Origin: Pleomorphomonas sp. T1.2MG-36
GTDB lineage: Bacteria; Pseudomonadota; Alphaproteobacteria; Rhizobiales; Pleomorphomonadaceae
Length of the DNA stretch: 64,000 nt
Reading direction: 5' to 3'
Assembly (NCBI RefSeq): GCF_950100655.1
Contig: NZ_CATNLY010000045.1
Coordinates: forward strand, 307,489-371,488
Shown: piece by piece, positions 16,557-24,494 of the stretch
How the letters are laid out: each line of letters opens with the position of its first letter
Numbering within the stretch: the first letter of the stretch is position 1
The notes under the pieces: model-generated
The model's database searches: none
Seen by the model: the letters and a program-made list of their open reading frames with translations, nothing else
Told to the model about the DNA's origin: nothing
Translations under genes and position numbers: made by a program

Positions 16557-19049
16557 TCACTCGGCCGCTTCGGCGATGCTGGGGTTTATCGGCAACCGGC
16601 AGACGACCCGAGTGCCGACGCCAATCTTGGAGGTGATGTCGACGCTGCCCTTGTGCAGTTCGACGAAGCTTTTGACGATTGAGAGGCCGAGACCCGGCCC
16701 GCGTCGGCGGGCGCCGTTGGTGCGGCTCTCGAAACGCTCGAACACCGCCTGGAGATACTCGTCGGGAATGCCTCGGCCGTGGTCTTCGACGGTGAACGAG
16801 ATTTCCTCGCCGGTCCGACGGCACGAGAGCGACACCATGCCGCCGTCGTCCGAGAAGGCGATGGCGTTGGACAGGAGGTTGTAGAGCACCTGACGGATAC
16901 GCTTCTCGTCGGCGACGAACGAACCGATGTCGGCGGGAACGTCGAGCTTAAGGTCGATGTGCGCCTCGGCGATGCGATCGCGGAGGCCGGTGGTGGCAGC
17001 TCCCACGGTCGAGGGGATATCGACCGAGCCCAGGTCCAGCTCCATGATGCCGGCGTCGACTGTGGCGAGGTCGAGGATGTCGTTGATGATCGCCAGAAGC
17101 GCCGTCGAGGAATCCATGATGTAGCCGGTGTATTCCCGCTGCTTGATGTTGAGCGGACCGGCATTGTCGTCGGCGAGCAGTTGCGCGAAGCCGATGATGT
17201 TGGTGAGCGGCGAGCGCAGCTCGTAGGAAACGTGCTGGATGAAGGCGTTCTTCAGCTGGTCGGCTTCTTCGAGCGCCTCGTTCTTTTCGGTCAGCGCCCG
17301 CTCCACGTTCACCGAGTCGGTGACGTTGACGAAGGTGATCAGCGTCGCGCCGTCCGGCAACGGCACGGTGGTGAAGTCGATGACGCCGCCGTCGCGACGG
17401 TCGAGTCGGCCGGTCAGGCGGTTGCGGCTGTCGGCGAGGCCGGCGACGGCAAGGCGCACCTGGTCCCACGCCTCGCGATTGCCGTGCGCGGCCATACAAT
17501 GGCCGACGACGTCGTTGATGTGCGGCCGGCCGGCCAGCATCTCGTCGGAAAGCTTCCAGAGGCTGCCGAAGGCCGGATTGGACAGGCGAAGACGGCCGTC
17601 GGAGCCGAACACCGCCACGCCTTCCGACAGATGGTCGAGCGTTTCGCCCTGTACGCGCGTCAGGGCGTTGTAGCGGCTCTTGAGCTCGATCTGCTCGGTG
17701 ACGTTCTCGTAGACATAGGTGACGCCGCCCTGCGGATGCGGGTTGGCGATGACGCGCAACGTCTGGCCTGTGGGCAGGTGCCACCAGCTTTCGCGAGCCT
17801 CCATCGCCTGGTAGGCCGAGAGCTGCTCGCGCTTCCAGGTTCGGAAGTCTGCCTGCTCGGGCAGCTTGCGGGAAACGCGCAACTGGTCGAGCACGGCGGC
17901 ATCGTCCGGGCCGGATTCGAGGAAGGCGGTGTCGAGGTCGAACAGCGAACGATAGGCGGCGTTGTAGAACTTGAGCCGCTTGTCGGCGCCGAAGATGGCG
18001 ACGGCGGTGGCCAACTGGTCGAGCGTGCGGGCGTGGCTTTCGATGGTCCGGCGCAGTTCCACCTGCGCCTGCTCCAGCTCGGACACGTCGGTGGCGATGC
18101 CGGCGCTGCCGGAAGCCGTCTCGACGTCGACGACGTCGAACACCCGGCGGGCTCCGCCCACCACGACCGACAGGCGCTTTTCGAACACGGGAGCCGTCTG
18201 TCGGCTGTCCGTGATCGCCTTGCGGGCGGCGGTATCGAGGAATTCGGCGCCGACGGCCACCGCCTGAGTCGAGCTGGCGACTTCGACGGCGCGCGCATAG
18301 GCGGCATTGACCCAGACGAGCCGGCCGGCCTTGTCGCGCGTCCAGGCCGGCATCGGCACCTTGTCGATCAGGCCCTCGAAGGTCTCGACAAGCGTCCGCT
18401 GGCGTTCGAAGCGCTCGGCGAGCTCGGCATATTGCTGCCGTTCGCGCGTGAGATTTCGGAAACGGATGAAGCACCGCGAGCCGTTGACCCGTCCGGCCGC
18501 CTCGATGTGGACGCCGCTGGTGGTCGTCAGAACGTCGAGGAAAGCCTCGCCCTCGGCGCGCAAGGCGCGGGTACGGGCCTCGAGAAGCTGGGCGGAGGCT
18601 GGCTCCAGCCATTGGCCGAAGGCAAGGAAGCCGACTTGGCTGCGGGGAACGCCCGATGCTTCCGGCAGCGAACCCATGACCTTCGGCGCCTCGTCGCGGG
18701 AGCCCCAGATCACCGTGCGCTGGTCGTCGGCGTTGAGCGCGGCTTCGGTGCGGTCGGCGGCGAGCTTCAGGTCGGCGTTCTCGCGCAGCAGGCGCTCGCG
18801 GTCCTCTTCGGCCATGCGGCGGGCCCGGATCAGGGCAGCGGCCGAGACCACGGCGATGCAGATGGCCGATACGAAGGCGGACAGAGCGGCAACCTGAAGC
18901 GGCTCGAAATAGATCGAGCCATCAGAGCCGAATTTGATGGCCTGTGCGAGCGCCGGGCTCGCGGCCACCGGCGACAGGATGGTCGAGAGCAGGGCGATCT
19001 TCCCGACATGCCCCACAAACGGCAATCGTGTCCGGCCCAGCCCCGGCAT
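16557..19049 (-). CDS. divL: DivL-like PAS-containing histidine kinase homologue with Tyr at the phospho-acceptor site
   Basis: 830-aa membrane sensor-kinase homologue. Signal-like segment 17-36, transmembrane helix about 52-74, then PAS-type repeats (RLVWVNAAYARAV, RLKFYNAAYRSLF, RLRLSNPAFGSLW), a dimerisation helix and an apparently intact ATP-binding domain (NLLSNAIAFS, DHGRGIP, GPGLGLSIV). The H-box reads HVSYELRSPLT: Tyr609 replaces the usual histidine of S-H-E-L-R, as in Caulobacter DivL (Tyr550). DivL binds DivK and controls CckA and thereby CtrA, so this is probably an essential cell-cycle regulator. ATG at 19049 has AGGGGA 7-8 nt upstream. First gene of the divL-tsaE-murU-addBA block. 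Confidence 0.9.
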   Translation of the reverse strand: MPGLGRTRLPFVGHVGKIALLSTILSPVAASPALAQAIKFGSDGSIYFEPLQVAALSAFVSAICIAVVSAAALIRARRMAEEDRERLLRENADLKLAADRTEAALNADDQRTVIWGSRDEAPKVMGSLPEASGVPRSQVGFLAFGQWLEPASAQLLEARTRALRAEGEAFLDVLTTTSGVHIEAAGRVNGSRCFIRFRNLTRERQQYAELAERFERQRTLVETFEGLIDKVPMPAWTRDKAGRLVWVNAAYARAVEVASSTQAVAVGAEFLDTAARKAITDSRQTAPVFEKRLSVVVGGARRVFDVVDVETASGSAGIATDVSELEQAQVELRRTIESHARTLDQLATAVAIFGADKRLKFYNAAYRSLFDLDTAFLESGPDDAAVLDQLRVSRKLPEQADFRTWKREQLSAYQAMEARESWWHLPTGQTLRVIANPHPQGGVTYVYENVTEQIELKSRYNALTRVQGETLDHLSEGVAVFGSDGRLRLSNPAFGSLWKLSDEMLAGRPHINDVVGHCMAAHGNREAWDQVRLAVAGLADSRNRLTGRLDRRDGGVIDFTTVPLPDGATLITFVNVTDSVNVERALTEKNEALEEADQLKNAFIQHVSYELRSPLTNIIGFAQLLADDNAGPLNIKQREYTGYIMDSSTALLAIINDILDLATVDAGIMELDLGSVDIPSTVGAATTGLRDRIAEAHIDLKLDVPADIGSFVADEKRIRQVLYNLLSNAIAFSDDGGMVSLSCRRTGEEISFTVEDHGRGIPDEYLQAVFERFESRTNGARRRGPGLGLSIVKSFVELHKGSVDITSKIGVGTRVVCRLPINPSIAEAAE

Positions 19050-19445
19050 GCACTTGTCCCCTTTATGGCCGCATCCATGAAAGGGCGGTTGCCCCCTGAA
19101 CAGAGGTCCGCCCCGGACCGGCGCGTGCCCCACCGCCGATCCGAATCACCCCAAAATACCGCCTTTCAGGAGGGGCAAAAAGAGTCGTGGCCGGCCGGTT
19201 TGGTGCCTCGGAGTGCAACAGGTCTCCGAACGGCAAATGTTCGCGGAACGTTCCGGCATTCTATCGCTTCGGCAAATGACCTGAGGGAGTCGACAACCGT
19301 GGGCAGGGTGGTGCCAGGGGACTGACCGGACTCGCCTTATGCGGTTCGACCAGCATCTTTTTCTTAACGTCTCGTAAATGCGGGCAGGTTGACCCGAAAA
19401 AATCCGCATATGTGGAACAGCTGTGGATAAGGCTTTGCCGACAAT
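19050..19445. other. Upstream region of divL, no gene; CtrA-like half-site pair
   Basis: About 400 bp without a credible gene between the ahcY terminator and divL. It holds TTAA-N7-TAAA at 19374-19388, one mismatch from the CtrA consensus TTAA-N7-TTAA, and two GANTC methylation sites (near 19142 and 19284). The CtrA-like site is about 330 bp from the divL start, so its relevance is uncertain. Confidence 0.25.
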
Positions 19446-19482
19446 AAAAAGCCCGCCCGATCCCCTGGGGGAGCGGACGGGC
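19446..19482 (-). terminator. Rho-independent terminator of ahcY
   Basis: On the minus strand a 15-bp imperfect stem (19451-19482, two mismatches, two-base apex) is followed by TTTTTATT. It lies 24 bp after the ahcY stop. Confidence 0.85.
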
Positions 19483-19505
19483 ATCAGGAGCGTTCGAACG
19501 CGCTG

Positions 19506-20903
19506 TTAGTAGCGGTACATGGCCGACTTGAACGGGCCGGTCGACTTGACGCCGATATAGTCGGCCTGCTCGGGCGTCAGCTTGGAGAGCTTGGCGCCGA
19601 GCTTGGCGAGATGCAGCTGGGCGACCTTCTCGTCGAGATGCTTGGGCAGCACGTGCACCTTCTTCTCGTACTTGTTGCCGCGGGTCCAAAGCTCGATCTG
19701 GGCCAGCGTCTGGTTGGAGAAGGAAGCGCTCATCACGAAGCTCGGATGGCCAGTGGCATTGCCGAGGTTCACGAGGCGGCCTTCCGACAGAAGGACAATC
19801 TTCTTGCCGTCGGGGAACTCGACGAGGTCGACCTGCGGCTTGACGTTCTTCCACTTGAAGTTCCGGAGGCCGGCGACGTCGATCTCATTGTCGAAATGGC
19901 CGATGTTGCAAACGATGGCCATGTTCTTGAGCTTGCGCATGTCATCGACGGTGACGACGTGCAGGTTGCCGGTGCAGGTAACGATGATGTCGGCGCGATG
20001 GATGTCATCCTCCAGCGTGACGACTTCGAAGCCGTCCATGGCCGCCTGCAGGGCGCAGATCGGATCGACCTCGGTGACCAGCACGCGGGCGCCGGCGCCA
20101 TGCAGCGACTGGGCCGAGCCCTTGCCGACGTCGCCATAACCGCAGACGATGGCGACCTTGCCGGCCATCATCACGTCGGTGCCACGTCGGATGGCGTCGA
20201 CCAAGCTTTCGCGACAGCCATACTTGTTGTCGAACTTCGACTTGGTGACGCTGTCGTTGACGTTGAAGGCAGGCCAGGGCAGCTCGCCGCGCGATTCCAT
20301 CTGGTAGAGGCGCATGACGCCGGTCGTCGTCTCCTCGGAGACGCCGCGGATGTTCGCTTTGGCGCGCGAATAGAAGGTCGGGTCCTTGGCGAGGCGCGCC
20401 TTGATGGTGGCGAACAGCTCTTCCTCTTCCTCGGACTTGGGATCGGCGAGAACGGACGGATCGCTCTCGGCCTTGGAGCCCAGCGTGACCAGCAACGTAG
20501 CGTCGCCGCCGTCGTCGAGGATCATATTGGCGGTCTCGCCATTGCCCCAGTCGAGGATCCGGTCGGTGTAGGTCCAGTAGTCCTTGAGGCTCTCGCCCTT
20601 CACGGCAAACACCGGAATGCCGGCGGCGGCGATGGCGGCGGCGGCGTGATCCTGCGTCGAGAAGATGTTGCAGGAGGCCCAGCGGACGTCGGCGCCGAGC
20701 GCCTTCAGCGTCTCGATCAGCACCGCGGTCTGGATGGTCATGTGCAGCGAGCCGGCGATGCGGGCGCCCTTCAGCGGCTGGGCGGCGGCATACTCGGCGC
20801 GCACCGACATCAGGCCGGGCATCTCGATCTCGGCCATGTCGAGTTCGGTACGGCCCCAGTCGGCGAGCGAGATGTCCTTGACGATGTATTCCTTGGCGAC
20901 CAT
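19506..20903 (-). CDS. ahcY: Adenosylhomocysteinase (S-adenosylhomocysteine hydrolase)
   Basis: NAD-dependent cytoplasmic enzyme that reversibly splits S-adenosylhomocysteine into homocysteine and adenosine, keeping methylation reactions running. 465 aa, normal for the bacterial enzyme. Visible motifs are the N-terminal substrate domain ([30 protein letters not shown]), the NAD-binding segment [14 protein letters not shown], and the C-terminal end [12 protein letters not shown] ... KSAMYRY. Its own terminator and a good promoter with a palindromic operator upstream indicate a single-gene transcription unit next to divL. Confidence 0.98.
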   Translation of the reverse strand: MVAKEYIVKDISLADWGRTELDMAEIEMPGLMSVRAEYAAAQPLKGARIAGSLHMTIQTAVLIETLKALGADVRWASCNIFSTQDHAAAAIAAAGIPVFAVKGESLKDYWTYTDRILDWGNGETANMILDDGGDATLLVTLGSKAESDPSVLADPKSEEEEELFATIKARLAKDPTFYSRAKANIRGVSEETTTGVMRLYQMESRGELPWPAFNVNDSVTKSKFDNKYGCRESLVDAIRRGTDVMMAGKVAIVCGYGDVGKGSAQSLHGAGARVLVTEVDPICALQAAMDGFEVVTLEDDIHRADIIVTCTGNLHVVTVDDMRKLKNMAIVCNIGHFDNEIDVAGLRNFKWKNVKPQVDLVEFPDGKKIVLLSEGRLVNLGNATGHPSFVMSASFSNQTLAQIELWTRGNKYEKKVHVLPKHLDEKVAQLHLAKLGAKLSKLTPEQADYIGVKSTGPFKSAMYRY

Positions 20904-20981
20904 CGGCGGATCTCCGGATTAAGGGATGAGGATAGGCTGGTTGAGGCAAGCAGGAGGGCAGCATCGGCCGCCAGTCAGCGC

Positions 20982-21010
20982 CTTATAGGAGATGTCGGCC
21001 TCCGGTGCAA
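20982..21010 (-). promoter_or_regulatory. Putative ahcY promoter
   Basis: Minus-strand TTGCAC (21010-21005), 17-bp spacer and TATAAG (20987-20982). Transcription would start near 20975, leaving a leader of about 70 nt. Confidence 0.55.
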
Positions 21011-21014
21011 TCTC

Positions 21015-21036
21015 GATATAAAGAGATCCTTATATC
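21015..21036. promoter_or_regulatory. Palindromic operator upstream of ahcY (SahR/SamR-like)
   Basis: GATATAA-N8-TTATATC, an inverted repeat immediately upstream of the -35 box. ArsR-type regulators of methionine/SAM recycling in Proteobacteria bind AT-rich palindromes of this style near ahcY. The match to that motif is from memory, and the regulator gene is not in this window. Confidence 0.45.
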
Positions 21037-21235
21037 ATGATGAAGGGTTCATGCTCATCCCGACATGGGGAGAGCGGAGGTCGCGAAGAAAGAGGTGGGT
21101 CGCGATGTAAAACCATGCACAAAAATTGATTGACCCGCGCTTTGTCCCCGCTGGCGGGAACAGGCATGCTTTCCTCCATTGCCGGACGAAGATCCGGTCG
21201 GCCCGCGCCTTGCGAGGAGCGGAGGAGGAAAGAAG

Positions 21236-22279
21236 ATGAAAATCAAAGCGGTCGTCCTTGAAGGCGTCAACAACATCGCGCTCCGCGACATCGAGCTTCC
21301 TGGGTCTCTTGAGCCTGCATCGGGCGAGGTCCGGGTCGCCATCAAGGCGGTGGGCATCTGCGGCAGCGATGTTCACTATCTGAAGCACGGCCGCATCGGC
21401 GACTTCATCGTCAACGAGCCGATGGTGCTCGGTCACGAAGCCTCGGGCGTCGTGACGGCGGTGGGCGCCAAGGTCTCCCACCTCAAGGTCGGCGACCGCG
21501 TCTGCATGGAGCCCGGCATTCCCGACTTCGGCTCGCGCCAGACGCTGGAAGGCCACTACAACCTCGATCCGGCCGTGCGCTTCTGGGCGACGCCGCCGAT
21601 CCACGGCTGCCTGACGCCGGAAGTGGTGCATCCGGCGGCGCTGACCTACAAGCTGCCCGACAGTGTGTCGTTCGCCGAGGGAGCCATGGTCGAGCCACTG
21701 GCGATCGGCGTCTACGCCGCCGCCAAGGGCGCCATCCGTCCTGGCGACATCGCCGTGGTGGCCGGTGCCGGCACCATCGGCATGATGGTAGCCTTTGCCG
21801 CGCTCGCTTCGGGCTGCTCGGAAGTGATCGTCAGCGACGTCGCCAAGGCCAAGCTCGACATCATCGCCAAGGTGCCCGGCGTCATCGCCGTCGACCTGAC
21901 CCGCGAAAAGCTTGCCGACGTTGTCGCCCGGCGGACGGCCGGCAAGGGCGCCGACCTGTTCTTCGAGGCAAGCGGTGCTCCCAAGGCCTTCGACGACATG
22001 CTGGACGTGGTGACGCAGGGTGGCCGGGTGGTTCTGGTCGGCATGCCGCAGGATCGCGTTCCGCTCGACGTGGTGGCGCTTGAGGTCAAGGAAATCAGCC
22101 TGACCGGCATCTTCCGCTACGCCAACGTCTGGGACCGCACGCTGGCGCTGCTCGGTTCGGGCAAGATCGACGTCAAGCCGCTGATCTCGGCGAGCTATCC
22201 GTTCGACAAGTCGATCGAGGCCTTCGAACGGGCCGCCCAGCAGAACCCGTCGGACGTCAAGGTCCAGATCACGTTCTGA
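21236..22279 (+). CDS. Medium-chain polyol dehydrogenase, xylitol dehydrogenase type
   Basis: 347-aa zinc-dependent NAD(P)+ dehydrogenase oxidising xylitol, sorbitol or a related polyol to the ketose. Catalytic zinc ligands are in [13 protein letters not shown] and LGHEASG, and the Rossmann motif is [11 protein letters not shown]. The lobe that normally holds four structural-zinc cysteines reads [19 protein letters not shown] and lacks them, while the following [12 protein letters not shown] is typical of xylitol/sorbitol dehydrogenases. ATG at 21236 has GGAGGAGGAA directly upstream. It stands alone between ahcY and an AraC regulator that may control it. Exact substrate unknown. Confidence 0.82.
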   Translation: MKIKAVVLEGVNNIALRDIELPGSLEPASGEVRVAIKAVGICGSDVHYLKHGRIGDFIVNEPMVLGHEASGVVTAVGAKVSHLKVGDRVCMEPGIPDFGSRQTLEGHYNLDPAVRFWATPPIHGCLTPEVVHPAALTYKLPDSVSFAEGAMVEPLAIGVYAAAKGAIRPGDIAVVAGAGTIGMMVAFAALASGCSEVIVSDVAKAKLDIIAKVPGVIAVDLTREKLADVVARRTAGKGADLFFEASGAPKAFDDMLDVVTQGGRVVLVGMPQDRVPLDVVALEVKEISLTGIFRYANVWDRTLALLGSGKIDVKPLISASYPFDKSIEAFERAAQQNPSDVKVQITF

Positions 22280-22291
22280 AGGCCGGCTACC

Positions 22292-22318
22292 CCGGAAGCC
22301 GTCTCGTGCGGCTTCCGG
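22292..22318 (+). terminator. Hairpin after the polyol dehydrogenase gene
   Basis: Perfect 10-bp stem CCGGAAGCCG / CGGCTTCCGG with a 7-base loop, 12 bp after the stop codon. No uridine run follows, so it may be a weak terminator or an RNA-stabilising structure. Confidence 0.45.
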
Positions 22319-22430
22319 TTCGGGGTGACGAGAGCCACGAGGCTCTGAAAGCCGGTCTCGGCGTTGCCCGGCAAGTCTGTTATCGTTGTCGGCTACGAAC
22401 GGTCCCGCTATCCACCAAAGGGAGGCGAAG

Positions 22431-23330
22431 GTGGGTCAGACAAAGCCCGTTTTGGAGGTGATCGAGGCGCCGCTCGAGCGCACGTTCCGCGTCTACTCGC
22501 ACGACTACCCCTTCGCCTATTCCGGTTGGCACCATCATCCGGAATACGAGCTGCATTTGATCCGCCGCAGCACCGGCCAGTTCTATGTCGGCACCTATGC
22601 CGGCGAGTTCGGCCCGGGCAATCTCGTCATGACCGGCCCGAACCTGCCGCACATGTGGGTTTCGGACGGCGCCGACCGCGATGTCGACGGCCGCATCCGC
22701 GACCGCGATCTGGTGCTGCAGATGGGGGCGGGATTCGCCGAACGCTGCATGGCGGAGTTCTCCGACTGCGCCGGCCTCTCCGCTCTTCTGGACGCGACCC
22801 GGTCGGGCATCGAGTTTTCGCCTTCCGCCGCCACCGAGGCGGCCGGGCTGATGGAAGCGCTGCTGGTCGCCGGCGGCTTCGAGCGCATCGCCTTGTTCTT
22901 CGAGCTGATGCGCGTGCTGGAACAGGATGGCGACCGCCGGTCGCTGTCGCTGAAAGGCATGGAGCATCAATGCGCCCAGCCGCGTCGGCTCGAACGGATG
23001 CTTGCCTACATCGCGGCCAACTTCAACCGACCGGGGCTTACCTGCCGTGAGGTGGCAGCGACGGAGGGCATGGCCCTGCCGGCCTTCTCGCGCCTGTTCG
23101 AGCGGCATTTGCGCTGCTCCTGCGCCGAGTACATCAACCACCTCAGAATCTACAAGGCGTGTCAGCTGCTGTCAGAGACCGAGGACATGGTGACCTCGAT
23201 CGCCATGGATGTCGGTTACGAGACGCTGTCGACCTTCAACCGTAACTTTCTCCGCCTGATCGGTCGCACGCCCTCGACCTTCCGCACCGAGCGGCGGGCA
23301 GGCCCGCGCGGCAAGGCCCGCGCCGCTTGA
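22431..23330 (+). CDS. AraC-family transcriptional regulator with cupin sensor domain
   Basis: 299-aa regulator. The N-terminal cupin-like domain (YSGWHHHPEYELHLI, NLVMTGPNLPHMW) probably senses a sugar. The C-terminal AraC double helix-turn-helix includes LTCREVAATEGMALPAFSRLFERH and SIAMDVGYETLSTFNRNFLRLIGRTPSTFR. I start at GTG 22431 because GGGAGG lies just upstream; an upstream TTG (22386) has no ribosome site. It is transcribed toward, and ends 13 bp from, the ABC ATPase gene on the other strand. The targets could be the preceding dehydrogenase or the GH32 locus; this is not decidable here. Confidence 0.85.
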   Translation: MGQTKPVLEVIEAPLERTFRVYSHDYPFAYSGWHHHPEYELHLIRRSTGQFYVGTYAGEFGPGNLVMTGPNLPHMWVSDGADRDVDGRIRDRDLVLQMGAGFAERCMAEFSDCAGLSALLDATRSGIEFSPSAATEAAGLMEALLVAGGFERIALFFELMRVLEQDGDRRSLSLKGMEHQCAQPRRLERMLAYIAANFNRPGLTCREVAATEGMALPAFSRLFERHLRCSCAEYINHLRIYKACQLLSETEDMVTSIAMDVGYETLSTFNRNFLRLIGRTPSTFRTERRAGPRGKARAA

Positions 23331-23343
23331 TACCGCCGCAATA

Positions 23344-24384
23344 CTAGAGTCGGCGTCCGTCCTCGGCGAACAGATGCACCGCTGACAGATCCGGCTTGAG
23401 GCCGATGCTGTCGCCTGGTTTCAGGTCAACGCGCTCGCGCAGCACGGCGACCAGCGTCTGGCCGTCGCAGCGGGCCAACACCTGCGTCTCGGCGCCCGTC
23501 GGTTCGATCACCACCACTTCGGCCCGGAACCCCGTCTCGTCGAGCGTCAGGTGCTCGGGGCGGATGCCATAGGTCGCCGCACCGGCCGCCGCCGTCGCCG
23601 GCAGTGGCAGAACAACGCCGCTCTCGGTGACGAACCCGCCATCTCCCGCCCGCCCCTTGAGAAGGTTCATGGCCGGCGAACCGATGAAGGTCGCGACGAA
23701 CAGGTTGTTCGGCCGGTCGTAGAGTTCGAGCGGCCGACCGACCTGCTCGACCACGCCGCCCTTCATCACCACGATGCGGTCGGCCATGGTCATCGCTTCG
23801 ATCTGGTCGTGAGTGACGTAGACCGTGGTCGTGCCAAGGCGCTGGTGGAGATCCTTGATCTCTGCCCGCATCTGGACGCGCAACTTGGCGTCCAGATTGG
23901 ACAGCGGTTCGTCGAACAGGAATACCTGCGGGCTGCGCACGATCGCCCGGCCCATGGCGACGCGTTGCCTCTGGCCGCCCGACAGTTGCTTGGGCAGCCG
24001 GTCGAGATAGGGGTCGAGCGCCAGAATGGCCGCCGCCTCCTTGACGCGGGCGTCGATGGCGGCTCGGCTCTCGCCTTTCAACTTCAGCGCAAAACCCATG
24101 TTCTGCGCCACGGTCATGTGCGGGTAGAGCGCATAGTTCTGGAACACCATGGCGATGTCCCGTTCCTTCGGCGGCACGTCGTTGACGACGCGGTCGCCGA
24201 TGCGGATGTCGCCGTCCGAGATTTCCTCGAGGCCGGCGATCATCCGGAGCAGCGTCGACTTGCCGCAGCCGGAGGGACCGACCAGCGTCACGAACTCGCC
24301 ATCGGCAATGTCGATGTCGATGCCATGGATGACCTGATGGTTGCCGTAGAACTTGGCGACGTTGTCGATGGAAACGCTGGCCAT
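23344..24384 (-). CDS. Sugar ABC transporter ATP-binding protein (MalK/UgpC type)
   Basis: 346-aa ATPase of a CUT1 importer with Walker [11 protein letters not shown]-loop [10 protein letters not shown], signature LSGGQRQR, Walker B VFLFDEP and a C-terminal TOBE region ending AVHLFAEDGRRL. Last gene of the leftward SBP-permease-permease-GH32-ATPase operon, 110 bp after the GH32 gene with a palindromic repeat in the gap. It powers uptake of the fructoside presumably split by the GH32 enzyme. Confidence 0.93.
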   Translation of the reverse strand: MASVSIDNVAKFYGNHQVIHGIDIDIADGEFVTLVGPSGCGKSTLLRMIAGLEEISDGDIRIGDRVVNDVPPKERDIAMVFQNYALYPHMTVAQNMGFALKLKGESRAAIDARVKEAAAILALDPYLDRLPKQLSGGQRQRVAMGRAIVRSPQVFLFDEPLSNLDAKLRVQMRAEIKDLHQRLGTTTVYVTHDQIEAMTMADRIVVMKGGVVEQVGRPLELYDRPNNLFVATFIGSPAMNLLKGRAGDGGFVTESGVVLPLPATAAAGAATYGIRPEHLTLDETGFRAEVVVIEPTGAETQVLARCDGQTLVAVLRERVDLKPGDSIGLKPDLSAVHLFAEDGRRL

Positions 24385-24400
24385 GGTGTTCCTCCCTACA

Positions 24401-24445
24401 GCATCGGGCCGAAAAGTGGATTCCGGTTTTCGGAAAATCCGATGC
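24401..24445. repeat. Rhizobial-type palindromic intergenic repeat
   Basis: A 45-bp element starting GCATCGGGCC and ending ATCCGATGC, with inner complementary segments (GAAAAGTGGATTCCGG, CGGTTTTCGG). Elements with this core are scattered through Rhizobiales genomes as short mobile-looking palindromes. It occupies the GH32-ATPase gap and could fold in mRNA. I saw only this copy in the window. Confidence 0.6.
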
Positions 24446-24494
24446 GATAACAAAAGACTAGATCGCGATCCGTCGGGGCTCTGGCGATCCAGGT

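Noticed and set aside
19021..19133. N-terminal extension of divL to 19133
   Set aside because: The extension is Pro/Gly-rich and lacks a ribosome site, whereas ATG 19049 follows AGGGGA.
16779..19325. 848-codon frame antisense to divL
   Set aside because: No recognisable domain; DivL motifs are on the minus strand.
20904..21060. SAH or SAM riboswitch before ahcY
   Set aside because: I could not draw the conserved fold; the region is better explained by a promoter and a palindromic operator.
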